Shown here: positions 9,007 through 17,579 of the stretch, piece after piece | Layout of the letters: the number at the start of each line of letters is the position of its first letter | How positions within the stretch are numbered: position 1 is the stretch's first letter | IMG/VR virus record: IMGVR_UViG_3300005664_000067 | Coordinates: 1 to 26,372 of that record | Direction: 5' to 3' (one strand) | Source: a virus | DNA: 26,372 bases | Notes under the pieces: generated by a model | Told to the model about the DNA's origin: nothing | Database searches by the model: none | The model's input: only the letters and a program-made list of their open reading frames with translations | Position numbers and translations under genes: made by a program

Positions 9007-11339
9007 TGGAGTTTGGGGAATTAGATCAATTTCTTTTGATAAGATATCTAGAAAAAATTGTTTCTTGGCATAAAAATTTCGAAGGGACTAACAATCCGTA
9101 TAACAATCTAATAATGGTTCAAGGCAACAGACCAGATGTTACTTTTAACAGAATACTAAATTGTGATAAAGATGTTTATACATTTTTCAATAATTTAAAT
9201 TCTATACAAAAAGCTACAATGATGCCTAAGTTAGAATTGTATTATATGACAAAGGAAGGATATAAACTGATAAATTTTAGAAATTTTCCTGATTTTGATG
9301 AATTTAGAAATTTTGCAACTAATACTAAAAAAGAATTTTCTTTTAAAGAAGGACAAGAGAAAGAAGATGGTGTAGGATTAAAAAAGATTACAATATCTGA
9401 TAAAAATCAAAATCCCGGATCTGTTAATTTGGAATGTACTGTAGAATTATTTTTCGACAATATTTTAGCATTAACTAATAGTTCTATATTACAATTGATT
9501 CGTGTACCTGAAACACGCTCTAGTAAATCGGAGAGAGATTTTAGACTTAAGTTAGTAGCTGGTTGGCATACTCCGGTAGATGTTAGTAATGAAATATTCT
9601 CAACTAAACAACTTGAGTATATAGAAAGATCAAATGTTGTGTATCTATTGTCTCTTGTTAAACATGATTTATCTTTTAATCAGAATGGATCAATAACTTT
9701 AACAATTCATTATCAAGGAGCTTTAGAAAAATATTTAGCTTCATCATCAGAGATGGATATATTCAGTGTATCATCTGAAGCACAAATGTATAAATTTTTA
9801 TTAGATATTTCAAAAGCAGATACAGCAAACATAAAATATCTGCAAGATTATATAACTCAAACTCATAATAAAATCTTGTATGAAGCACAGTTGGAAACAA
9901 TTTCTAAACAAAGATTAACAGCAACTGAAAAGGCTAGAATAGATTTAGGAGAAAATTTATCTGGAGATAGAAATCAAACATCAGAAGCATTTAAATTAAA
10001 CGCAGAAGCCGAAAAAGAAATTGAAGCTAAATTATCAGAAACTCTAAAAAGAATTTCGGAATATGAATTGTATATTATAAAAACAAAATATTCTAGATTT
10101 TTAACTGCTTTAGAAAATTCTCAAAGATTATTCTTTTTGCCAATATTATCGGATACATACTCTGGTTTACATAAAGATTTATTAACAAATAATGCAAAGT
10201 TTTGGGAACCTGTTTTGGATATAACTCCTATTAATCCTGAAAATTTTGCAAAAACAGAAAATAGAGATGCTTTGTATACATTGCAAAGAAAGAAAAATAT
10301 AGCATATCAAACAATTATAGAACAGATCTATGCGGCAAATGGAGATGAATCAAAATTATCAGAAATAACTGCCAATGCTTTTACATTTGGTTTAGATCAA
10401 CTTGCTCCTAGTTTTAGACAAACTCCTGGGCCTTCTAATAAATATATCGTATATACAACTTTAGGAGATATTGTCAATATTGCTAGAGGATTTGTTGAGA
10501 TTCCAGAAGCTGATCATACTGAGATACTTTTGGGGCCGTGTTTGGTAGGAAAAATATCTATTAATATTGCAAGCTTTCCTATCGCTCTTTCTACTTTTAT
10601 GACTTGGTTTGTTAATTCTGTAATACGAAAAGCTGTTAGAAAGTATCAATTTTGGGATTTCATTTACGATATCATAGGCGCGCTAATTGCTCCTGTTTTA
10701 TTGACAACAGGATTAATTCCTAATCAAGCTGTTAACTTAAATCTATCAACAGCTATCGTCATATCTGATCAACAATTAGAAAAAGGTAAATCTTATTTAG
10801 ATGAAAATATGTTTCATTTTCTTTCTAAAAATATTTTCAATACTCAACAAATTTATTCATATATGGTCTTATATATGAAAGATTATGAAATAGATAAAAG
10901 AGATGGAATACTAGAAGAAGATATGCAAAATGGTATATATCATTTCGGCATATTTAAAGATAGAGGAATTGTTAAAAGCATAGATTTCACTAAATTAGAT
11001 TTTCCTAGATTAAGAGATATGCGTTTAGTAACAGAAGGATTTAACAATGCAGGAGATTTATTGAGAGAACATTACCAAATGACTTTGAAAACTATAGGTT
11101 CTCCTTTATTTATTGTTGGTTCTCAGGTTTATTTTGATGGATCGTATTTAGGAGAGACTGGTAGAAATATAACAGAATTAATAGGTTTAGGTGGATATTA
11201 TATAATCACAAATATAGAGACGACAATTTCTAAGGAATTATATGAAACAGAAGTAAAATGTTTGTGGACAAGTATGCGTAAAACTAGTGCAGAAGGTTAT
11301 AGAATTGTGGATGTTGGAAAATTAGAGGCAGAAAAATGA
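9003..11339 (+). CDS. Large baseplate / virion structural protein
   Basis: Protein of 778 residues with no signature I can name. The N-terminal 270 residues are beta-rich and resemble baseplate or hub proteins (for example VNLECTVELFFDNI and GSITLTIHYQGALEKYL). A charged helical segment (about 290-380) follows, then a stretch with a hydrophobic run near FIYDIIGALIAPVLLTTGL, and a beta-rich C-terminus containing GSQVYFDGSYLGETG and YYIITNIETTI, as expected for a tail hub-like domain. AGGAG precedes the start at 9003; ATG 9006 is an alternative. It lies inside the baseplate operon and overlaps the next gene by four bases. A structural role is inferred from place and composition. Confidence 0.6.
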   Translation: MMEFGELDQFLLIRYLEKIVSWHKNFEGTNNPYNNLIMVQGNRPDVTFNRILNCDKDVYTFFNNLNSIQKATMMPKLELYYMTKEGYKLINFRNFPDFDEFRNFATNTKKEFSFKEGQEKEDGVGLKKITISDKNQNPGSVNLECTVELFFDNILALTNSSILQLIRVPETRSSKSERDFRLKLVAGWHTPVDVSNEIFSTKQLEYIERSNVVYLLSLVKHDLSFNQNGSITLTIHYQGALEKYLASSSEMDIFSVSSEAQMYKFLLDISKADTANIKYLQDYITQTHNKILYEAQLETISKQRLTATEKARIDLGENLSGDRNQTSEAFKLNAEAEKEIEAKLSETLKRISEYELYIIKTKYSRFLTALENSQRLFFLPILSDTYSGLHKDLLTNNAKFWEPVLDITPINPENFAKTENRDALYTLQRKKNIAYQTIIEQIYAANGDESKLSEITANAFTFGLDQLAPSFRQTPGPSNKYIVYTTLGDIVNIARGFVEIPEADHTEILLGPCLVGKISINIASFPIALSTFMTWFVNSVIRKAVRKYQFWDFIYDIIGALIAPVLLTTGLIPNQAVNLNLSTAIVISDQQLEKGKSYLDENMFHFLSKNIFNTQQIYSYMVLYMKDYEIDKRDGILEEDMQNGIYHFGIFKDRGIVKSIDFTKLDFPRLRDMRLVTEGFNNAGDLLREHYQMTLKTIGSPLFIVGSQVYFDGSYLGETGRNITELIGLGGYYIITNIETTISKELYETEVKCLWTSMRKTSAEGYRIVDVGKLEAEK

Positions 11340-12352
11340 TAAGAGAATTATTTGAAAATAATGATACATATGAATCTGCGGTAGTGAATGCTAATTTATT
11401 AGATTTTTCGCAAGTCAGAGAATATGGATTTATTTGTAAAGACAGATTGTATATTCCAAATAATTTATTCATTAAGCCAAGTATAAAACAGCCTGTGATC
11501 AATTTTGTAGATTCAAATGAGGCATTAGACAAGTTGTTGAGTCACATCCGTAACCACTGCACATTTGGTAGAATACCTACAACTTCTAAATTTCACATAA
11601 ACAATATTAAATTGACCAAATCGTACATAAATTCCGAAGATTTATACAAATCGTATATGTTTATATTATTATCCAATTTTTTGGATAAAATGCCGCAAAC
11701 AGACTTCACAACCTTTTCAGAATTTTTTAATAAATTTGTGTATGAAATGTACACAGATATAAAATTTATGAGTGATTTTATGAAGTCAGAAATAGTATCT
11801 ATATTTTCAACAGGATTAGCTTATCAAATATTTGATGAAAAAAAACCTGATATGGAAATTGCAAAATCTTATATACAAGATGATTTCTTCTATATATTCA
11901 AAAACATATGTTTACAATATAATTTCATAATTGACAAACATATGCCCTGGATTATAGTCTACCGTGTGTCGGAAGAATATTTGACCGACAATATCAATAG
12001 ATATAAGAGCGTATATGCATCAGATATGAGCATATTTTTCTCGGTAATGAAGATATTATATACGTATTATGTGCGTAATATTTTGAATCAAGATTTATAT
12101 AATAACGTAGATATAGACAACTTTTCATTGTCTAAAGATGCGATATTGAACTTATACATCGAAAAAAAATTAGAAATCCAGTATATTAAATATACAAAAG
12201 ATGATTTCCTTTCATTAAAGAATTTCTTTAAAACGAATACTCTGTATAACGGACTTGAAAGCAGTGCTCATAAACTCAACAATATTAAACAAGTCAGTGA
12301 TGCCGTTTATGATGATTGGCAACAAATATATCTCGGATTGGGGAATAACTGA
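11336..12352 (+). CDS. Protein of unknown function, likely virion-associated
   Basis: Protein of 338 residues, rich in Phe, Tyr, Ile, Asn and Lys and predicted mostly helical. The part around residues 190-215 (FKNICLQYNFIIDKHMPWIIVYRVS) looks like a stretch I have seen in uncharacterised structural proteins of T4-like phages. I cannot name the family. Its ATG lies in the stop of the baseplate gene (ATGA overlap), so it is co-translated with it. Its 3' end overlaps the next gene in a different frame. It carries none of the polymerase or 3'-5' exonuclease motifs I looked for, so it does not appear to be the missing half of the downstream polymerase. Confidence 0.5.
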   Translation: MIRELFENNDTYESAVVNANLLDFSQVREYGFICKDRLYIPNNLFIKPSIKQPVINFVDSNEALDKLLSHIRNHCTFGRIPTTSKFHINNIKLTKSYINSEDLYKSYMFILLSNFLDKMPQTDFTTFSEFFNKFVYEMYTDIKFMSDFMKSEIVSIFSTGLAYQIFDEKKPDMEIAKSYIQDDFFYIFKNICLQYNFIIDKHMPWIIVYRVSEEYLTDNINRYKSVYASDMSIFFSVMKILYTYYVRNILNQDLYNNVDIDNFSLSKDAILNLYIEKKLEIQYIKYTKDDFLSLKNFFKTNTLYNGLESSAHKLNNIKQVSDAVYDDWQQIYLGLGNN

Positions 12353-13439
12353 TACACTACCTGTAATAGATAATAATATTTACATTTCTGTTTATTTCGA
12401 AAAATCATTTTTATTTAGAGAAGATATTTTATATCTTCCGTGTTTGATTAATTCTTACAATTATCACATCTATTTAACCGGCTATTATAACTTTAACTCA
12501 TTCAAATCCTGTTATGAGAAGTTCAAAGCTGAACTTCGTTCACTATACGTTTGTCGTTTTAATATTTCTGACTTTACTAATTTTTTGAATGAGAAAGTTA
12601 TTCTATCCTTTTACAAAGAGTATAAAGAGGCAATTCTATTCTTATACGAAAAATTCAACTTTGTAGAAGATTATGAGCATAAAGCAAAAGCATTTATAAT
12701 TTCTGAGTATATCAGTTTTGGTAAACTATTATATGATGACAAATATGTGAAAATATCTTTCAATCCTTTTACAGATTATGGAAGATTTGGTTTAAATGCG
12801 AACTCTTTTAATATATTATCTTTAGCCAAAGATAAACGTTATAAATTGGATGCGGATAAAGACTTCGAATTTTTCGAATATGATTACAATGCATTTGAGA
12901 TAAGAGTATTGTTAGCTTTACTGAAAATCAATCAACCTAAAGGAGATTTATACGAAGTATTGCATAATATGTCAAACGATTATAGACAACGTTCTCAGTT
13001 TAAACAATTTCTAATATCTTCAATATATTCGAAAAACGAAGATAAAACAGTTCTCTATAATTTTATGAAAAATAGAGAGTTTTATAAACAATATCAAATT
13101 GTAGAAGGGCATGTAACAAATATCTTTGGAAAGAAGATGGAGTCTGATGAGTATCATATTTTGTCTAGAGTGCTGCAATCTTCGGCAGCGTATATATTAT
13201 ACCAACAAATGTACGAACTAGCTTTCTTTATAGAAACGAATAAATTGAAAACAAGGATAGCATTTTGTATACATGATTCAGTATGTTTGATGATTCATAA
13301 AGATGAACATCAATATATTGATCAATTTAAACAGATATTAGCCACAGTTAATATAAAAAAGTTAAATTATGAATCATTTTTTGAATTGAAAATAAAACGT
13401 GGAAAAAATTACGGAGAAATGAAAGCATATGAAACTTAA
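12300..13439 (+). CDS. Short family A DNA polymerase (polymerase domain only)
   Basis: Template-directed DNA synthesis. From ATG 12300 the protein is 379 residues. The conserved family A order is present: TDYGRFGLNANSFNILSL (about 158-175) matching the T-x-x-GR-L-S...NLQNIP region; motif A DYNAFEIRVL with D195 and E200; motif B with R231, K235 and Y243 (R-x3-K-x7-Y), where the residue matching Phe762 of E. coli Pol I is Ile; QSSAAYILYQQM matching QGTAAD; and motif C IHDS with D326, where Ser replaces the usual Glu. There is no room for a 3'-5' or 5'-3' exonuclease. The start is unsure: 12300, 12309 and 12312 are ATG without a clear ribosome binding site, and TTG 12255 is less likely. Confidence 0.8.
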   Translation: MPFMMIGNKYISDWGITDTLPVIDNNIYISVYFEKSFLFREDILYLPCLINSYNYHIYLTGYYNFNSFKSCYEKFKAELRSLYVCRFNISDFTNFLNEKVILSFYKEYKEAILFLYEKFNFVEDYEHKAKAFIISEYISFGKLLYDDKYVKISFNPFTDYGRFGLNANSFNILSLAKDKRYKLDADKDFEFFEYDYNAFEIRVLLALLKINQPKGDLYEVLHNMSNDYRQRSQFKQFLISSIYSKNEDKTVLYNFMKNREFYKQYQIVEGHVTNIFGKKMESDEYHILSRVLQSSAAYILYQQMYELAFFIETNKLKTRIAFCIHDSVCLMIHKDEHQYIDQFKQILATVNIKKLNYESFFELKIKRGKNYGEMKAYET

Positions 13440-14226
13440 TTTAGTAGGAATAGGTTCTTTTTCCTCACAAATAGTTGATCGATTACATGATGAAGATTGC
13501 CAAAGTATTATATATCGAGAAAACCTTGCGGATCTTGATTTAGAATCAAATGAGATGAGCTTTCAAGCATCTGACAGCCTGATCACGTACAATATGTCTA
13601 ATATACAAGAAACGTTTTGTTTCGTTGATTGTAAAGAAGGAATAGCGGGCATCACGCTTTCTCTATTGAAGAAATTTTCTGAAAAGGATATAACGGTATT
13701 TATGCTGGTATATAATTGCCAGTCAATAACTGAGAAAATGAATCAGAAAATAACCTATAACGTATTACAGGAATATGCGCGCAGTGGAGTGTTTAAGGGT
13801 GTATTCATATTGAATTATGATAACCTATTTGATCAGATTGTTAATGGTATGCCAGAAAATGAGGCTATATCTATAAATGATGTCAATATTAAAGTAATTG
13901 ACAAGTTAATATTTGGTGTGCATGTATACTGGAGATTGAATAACGAAACATATATGGAAGGCGAGCAGATTCGCTTCCAAGATACTATTTATAGAATCAA
14001 AACGTTCTTTGACCAAGTTGGAGAAACTGACTATACATATGGAGACATATTATATATAGGTAATCGAATTTTAGTCAAAGGACTTAAAGAGAAGATGCAA
14101 AAACAAGATCTTTTAGATTTGCAAAAATTTAAAAAAAGAATCAAAGAACGAGGAGATAGATATATTCTACTCAAATCAGAATTTGATTTCGTTCTTGGGA
14201 TTGCAGAATCAAAAATAGTACAATAA
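13429..14226 (+). CDS. Tubulin/FtsZ-like protein with a degenerate GTP site
   Basis: Protein of 265 residues. The N-terminus MKLNLVGIGSFSSQIVDRL has the place and spacing of the FtsZ opening (x-VxGVGGGGxNAVNRM). FCFVDCKEGIAGITLSLLKKF stands where FtsZ has its GGGTGTG loop but lacks the Gly/Thr pattern. Then come VFMLVYNCQ, a helix (MNQKITYNVLQEYA) and GVFILNYDNLFDQI, which match the FtsZ strand-helix-strand ending in IPNDKLL. The C-terminal part has KTFFDQVGETDYTYGDILY and a charged helix. The match is by pattern and order only, so the family call is moderate. If correct, GTP binding is probably lost. The gene overlaps the polymerase stop and precedes the SSB gene. Confidence 0.45.
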   Translation: MKLNLVGIGSFSSQIVDRLHDEDCQSIIYRENLADLDLESNEMSFQASDSLITYNMSNIQETFCFVDCKEGIAGITLSLLKKFSEKDITVFMLVYNCQSITEKMNQKITYNVLQEYARSGVFKGVFILNYDNLFDQIVNGMPENEAISINDVNIKVIDKLIFGVHVYWRLNNETYMEGEQIRFQDTIYRIKTFFDQVGETDYTYGDILYIGNRILVKGLKEKMQKQDLLDLQKFKKRIKERGDRYILLKSEFDFVLGIAESKIVQ

Positions 14227-14254
14227 ATAACAAACTAGAACAGAGGTAACATCA

Positions 14255-15118
14255 ATGACTGAACAATTAAACAAATTTCAAGAGCTATTAAACAAGAACA
14301 AATTTAATCCTGAAAGTGTGCTTCCCAAGCAGGATTTAAAAGAAGAAGATTTACGAAGATCATATAAACTGAAAAACGGTGCAAATGATTGGAGAATCAT
14401 AGCTTGGGACGATGGATCTATCATCCAAAAAAACTGGATTCATATGAATCTTGGTATTCCTTTCTTTTGCCCAAATAAGTTGGATAAAACTGAAAAATGC
14501 CCAGATTGTGATTTTGGTTGGAAATTGTATAACGATAATGGTAAGCAACATACCGAAGAATCTAGAAACTTTTTGGCACAAGAAAAGTGGACAATTCGAG
14601 GAATTGCAAGAGCAGAAGAAAAAGAAGATATCGAAAAATTCGGTTATCCAAGAATTCGTTTCTTAGATTTATCACCTACTAATGGTGCAACAGTAGAATC
14701 TTACTTTACTCCTCCACAGATTAAAAAGTGGGGAAATCTTTCTGATTATTTTACAGGTAGAGATATAGAATTAAATAAGGATGAGGCAAAAGCGAAAGCA
14801 AGACAGGCATCTACAGTAATAGAAAGAAGTGCTGTACAAACTCCTGTATTTGCAGAACTGGACCCTAAAGATCAAAAATTCGAAGATATGTTTGTTAAGA
14901 TGTTTGAAAATGCAACTCCTAACGAAGATAGATTTGAAAAGAAAACATATAAAGAAATTCTAGAATTAATGGAAAACTTTAGACGCAAGAATTCTTCTAA
15001 AGAAGAAAAAACTGAAACTGAAGATTTCTCTGTTACATCTTCTGGATTTTCGGCTGCATCTTCCTCATTAGCTGAACAATCTAATGAAGATATGGATGCG
15101 GTTGCAAAAAGATTCTAA
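14255..15118 (+). CDS. Single-stranded DNA-binding protein (gp32-like)
   Basis: Coats single-stranded DNA during replication and recombination. Protein of 287 residues (T4 gp32 is 301). Residues H63, C72, C82 and C85 give C-x9-C-x2-C, the same Cys spacing as the zinc site of T4 gp32. The core has Trp/Tyr-rich strands such as NDWRIIAWDDGS and KWTIRGIARAEE, followed by YPRIRFLDLSPTNG. The C-terminal 50 residues are Ser/Glu-rich and probably flexible, ending in NEDMDAVAKRF, comparable to the protein-contact tail of gp32. GAGG lies upstream of ATG 14255. Position before uvsX and helicase genes supports the call. Confidence 0.85.
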   Translation: MTEQLNKFQELLNKNKFNPESVLPKQDLKEEDLRRSYKLKNGANDWRIIAWDDGSIIQKNWIHMNLGIPFFCPNKLDKTEKCPDCDFGWKLYNDNGKQHTEESRNFLAQEKWTIRGIARAEEKEDIEKFGYPRIRFLDLSPTNGATVESYFTPPQIKKWGNLSDYFTGRDIELNKDEAKAKARQASTVIERSAVQTPVFAELDPKDQKFEDMFVKMFENATPNEDRFEKKTYKEILELMENFRRKNSSKEEKTETEDFSVTSSGFSAASSSLAEQSNEDMDAVAKRF

Positions 15119-15132
15119 ATAACGTAGACTTA

Positions 15133-15180
15133 GAAATCCCTATATGGATTAGTGCATGCATTAATTTGTATAGGGATTTC
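15133..15180 (+). terminator. Long perfect hairpin between SSB and recombinase genes
   Basis: GAAATCCCTATA at 15133-15144 pairs with TATAGGGATTTC at 15169-15180 (12 base pairs), and the inner sequence ATTAGTGCATGCATTAAT can also fold back on itself. The stem is followed by TTTGTCT, a weak T-run, so it could be a terminator, an RNA-processing signal or an RNA-stability element that raises SSB over UvsX. The uvsX ribosome binding site (GGAG, about 15187-15190) follows directly. Confidence 0.6.
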
Positions 15181-15200
15181 TTTGTCTGGAGCATAATAAA

Positions 15201-16352
15201 ATGTCTGATAAAGAAGAAAAACCAGAGAAAGTAAAGAAAGAAAATAAGTTTCTTAATGCAACCGACATTAAAGAAATGATTAATAAGTCTACAGGCAATA
15301 AAAATGCTTACAACCTATTAATGGATGATCCAACTGCCGTAACTGGTTGGATTAGATCTGGAAATAGGTTACTAGATTCCAACATCTGTGAAGGTAAAGT
15401 GGCAGGTCTTCCAGAAGGAAGAATAACAATGTATGCTGCCGAATCAGGTATTGGTAAATCTTTCATAGCAATTGAGCATTGTAAACATGCTATAGATGAA
15501 GGAATACATCCAGTCTATTTCTGTTCTGAGCCAGGTGGTATCGAATCTGATTTCTTGTTAAAAGTTCTTGGTGAAGAAAGAATGCAAAATTTCACATATG
15601 TTGAAATTACATTTATGGAAGAAATGTTTGAAACTATTGAAGCATTGATGGCAAATACAAAGAACAAATACTTATTTGTTTGGGATAGTCTTGCAGCAAC
15701 TCCTTCCAGAATGGAAACAGAAGGTGGATTTGATGCTTCCTCGTACTTTGCGGTTGCTGCAAAAGCGGCTGCATTGGGCTTGAAGAAAATATTAGTTCCA
15801 TTGTCTAGACGAAATTGTACATTATTGATTCTAAATCAAGTTAGAGAAAATATTGGCGCAACCAAATACGACTTAATGACACCAAGTAAACGATTCAAAA
15901 TTCCTGGTGGAAAAATGGTTGTATTCTGTTGCTCACTTGTTCTTTTGTTATTCGCAAAAGCAACTAAAGCCGCAGCATTGATAGATGAGAATGAGCAAAG
16001 AATCGGGAAAACAGGAGAAGCTTATTTCCTAAAATCTAGATTCAGAACAGAAGGACGTTCTATACCAATTGCTTTCACATGGGCGGGAGATAATCCACAT
16101 TTCCATGATGAAGAATTATGGGCCGAAGCTCTTAAGGAAAGAGGTATAATAAAAACATCTGGACCATCGACAAAGATTACTTTTAAAGATGGTACAGAAC
16201 ATAGAATAAAAATGGATAATTGGATGGAACATCTAAAAGATCCAATCTTTAAAAAGAAAGTAGAAGAAATCCTTGATGATGCCTTTATATATAACTATAA
16301 AGGTCCTACTCAAGAAAATGTTATAAATATATCAGAAATGATCGAGGAATAA
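15201..16352 (+). CDS. uvsX: RecA-type recombinase (UvsX)
   Basis: ATP-dependent strand exchange protein for recombination-dependent replication and repair, acting with the SSB encoded just upstream. Protein of 383 residues (T4 UvsX is 391). The Walker A motif AESGIGKS lies at about 80-87 and the Walker B strand YLFVWDS at about 157-163. LLILNQVREN (about 210-220) followed by PGGKMVVFCCSLVLLL resembles the RecA core strands with the Q of motif III. GKTGEAYFLKSRFRTEGRSIPIAF matches the C-terminal core of UvsX. The N-terminal 45 residues are Lys/Glu-rich. GGAG is nine bases upstream of ATG 15201. Confidence 0.9.
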   Translation: MSDKEEKPEKVKKENKFLNATDIKEMINKSTGNKNAYNLLMDDPTAVTGWIRSGNRLLDSNICEGKVAGLPEGRITMYAAESGIGKSFIAIEHCKHAIDEGIHPVYFCSEPGGIESDFLLKVLGEERMQNFTYVEITFMEEMFETIEALMANTKNKYLFVWDSLAATPSRMETEGGFDASSYFAVAAKAAALGLKKILVPLSRRNCTLLILNQVRENIGATKYDLMTPSKRFKIPGGKMVVFCCSLVLLLFAKATKAAALIDENEQRIGKTGEAYFLKSRFRTEGRSIPIAFTWAGDNPHFHDEELWAEALKERGIIKTSGPSTKITFKDGTEHRIKMDNWMEHLKDPIFKKKVEEILDDAFIYNYKGPTQENVINISEMIEE

Positions 16353-16353
16353 T

Positions 16354-16554
16354 ATGATATGTAACTGTACTGGAAATTGTATGAGAGTTTGCTCAGTTTG
16401 TTATAGACGATTGGGATGCTCTGGAGCATGCGATTGCATGTCTAGAATATTTAATTTGCGGATAATACAACCTATGCCGACTGTCATACAGTTTCCAGAC
16501 ACAGTTATATATGACGATGATATTAGATGGTATTATGCTCAAGAAGAAGATTAA
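16354..16554 (+). CDS. Small Cys-rich protein, probable metal binder
   Basis: Protein of 66 residues. Eight cysteines lie in the first 28 residues (positions 3, 5, 9, 13, 16, 22, 26, 28), a density that suggests one or two bound zinc ions. The second half has PMPTVIQFPDTVI and an acidic end. The gene begins one base after uvsX, with GAGG about six bases upstream, and ends 14 bases before the exonuclease start, so it is co-transcribed with both. I do not recognise the family. Confidence 0.65.
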   Translation: MICNCTGNCMRVCSVCYRRLGCSGACDCMSRIFNLRIIQPMPTVIQFPDTVIYDDDIRWYYAQEED

Positions 16555-16568
16555 ACTATTTGGAGAAT

Positions 16569-17579
16569 ATGCAGGACAAAAATCAAATGCATGATAAAAA
16601 GAAAGTATTGATCATAGATGCGAATAATATGCTCTTTAGATCATATTGCGCCAATCCTGCGTTAAGCGTAAAAGGACATCATGTTGGAGGAATTTTAGGA
16701 TTTTTCTATTCTTTGCAAAAAGCAATTAAAGATGTCAATCCTCATCGAATTTTTATAGTGTGGGATGGACGTGGTGGGTCTAAAAAGCGTAGAGAAATTG
16801 TACCAGAATATAAAGAAGGTAGAAAAGCGCCCAAACCAATGACGCTAAATAGAACACATGATATTCAATTAAGTCCAGATGAAGAAAAAATCTCTTTATA
16901 TTATCAGCAAGGGAAAGTAATAGAATTGCTCAACAATTTTCCATTTGTTCAATTATGTGAAAATGGGGTAGAGGCTGACGATTTCATATCGTACTTATGC
17001 AACAAATACTCAATAGCTGACAACTATATGAAGGTGATTATATCTAATGACAAGGATTTCATTCAATTAACTAATGAATCTACGATACTGTATAGACCTG
17101 CTACAGAAGAATATCTTACCTATAAAAGCTTTTTAAAATCGGAAGGAATACATCCTAACAACATGGCTTTAGCAAGAGCTGTTGAAGGGGATAAAGGAGA
17201 TAATCTCGAAGGTGTAAAAGGGGTAGGAAGAAAAACTTTAGTTAAAATATTTCCTGAATTATCTTTGCCTAAATTTGTAACAACTGATGAATTTTTTGAA
17301 ATGTGTGAACAACGAGATTGTAGACCTTCTAAATTGATTTTAGAATTCAAAGATAAAGTTAAAAGAAATTATGACGTTATGCAGTTATATATGCCAATGG
17401 TGCCTGCTATAACTGCGGTAAAGATAGATAATCAAATTGATAGTTATGTGCCAGATGTATCTGTTCCTACTTTTTATGAAACTATTTCACAAGAAGGAAT
17501 AGAAAAAGCATCTTTCGCAGCTATGACTAATCATGCATATAAAATGCTAAAGGATTACAACAATGAACGAAGCAACTGA
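16569..17579 (+). CDS. 5'-3' exonuclease / RNase H of the FEN family
   Basis: Structure-specific nuclease likely to remove RNA primers from Okazaki fragments, like T4 RNase H. From ATG 16569 the protein is 336 residues (T4 RNase H is 305). Acidic metal-binding motifs appear in order: IIDANNMLFRSY, IVWDGRGGSKKRREIVPEYK, GVEADDFISYLC, ISNDKDFIQL and VEGDKGDNLEGVKGVG (helix-hairpin-helix following the last aspartates). TTTGGAG precedes ATG 16569, so this start is preferred over the upstream ATG at 16527, which would overlap the Cys-rich gene. ATG 16587 is a further possibility. The gene overlaps the helicase start by 17 bases. Confidence 0.88.
   Translation: MQDKNQMHDKKKVLIIDANNMLFRSYCANPALSVKGHHVGGILGFFYSLQKAIKDVNPHRIFIVWDGRGGSKKRREIVPEYKEGRKAPKPMTLNRTHDIQLSPDEEKISLYYQQGKVIELLNNFPFVQLCENGVEADDFISYLCNKYSIADNYMKVIISNDKDFIQLTNESTILYRPATEEYLTYKSFLKSEGIHPNNMALARAVEGDKGDNLEGVKGVGRKTLVKIFPELSLPKFVTTDEFFEMCEQRDCRPSKLILEFKDKVKRNYDVMQLYMPMVPAITAVKIDNQIDSYVPDVSVPTFYETISQEGIEKASFAAMTNHAYKMLKDYNNERSN

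Noticed and set aside
12255-12299. TTG 12255 as the polymerase start
   Set aside because: No good ribosome binding site, more overlap with the previous gene, and the added 15 residues show no polymerase-like pattern.
11336-13439. The 338-residue gene as the exonuclease half of a split polymerase
   Set aside because: No Exo I, II or III acidic motifs were found in it; it looks unrelated to polymerase domains.
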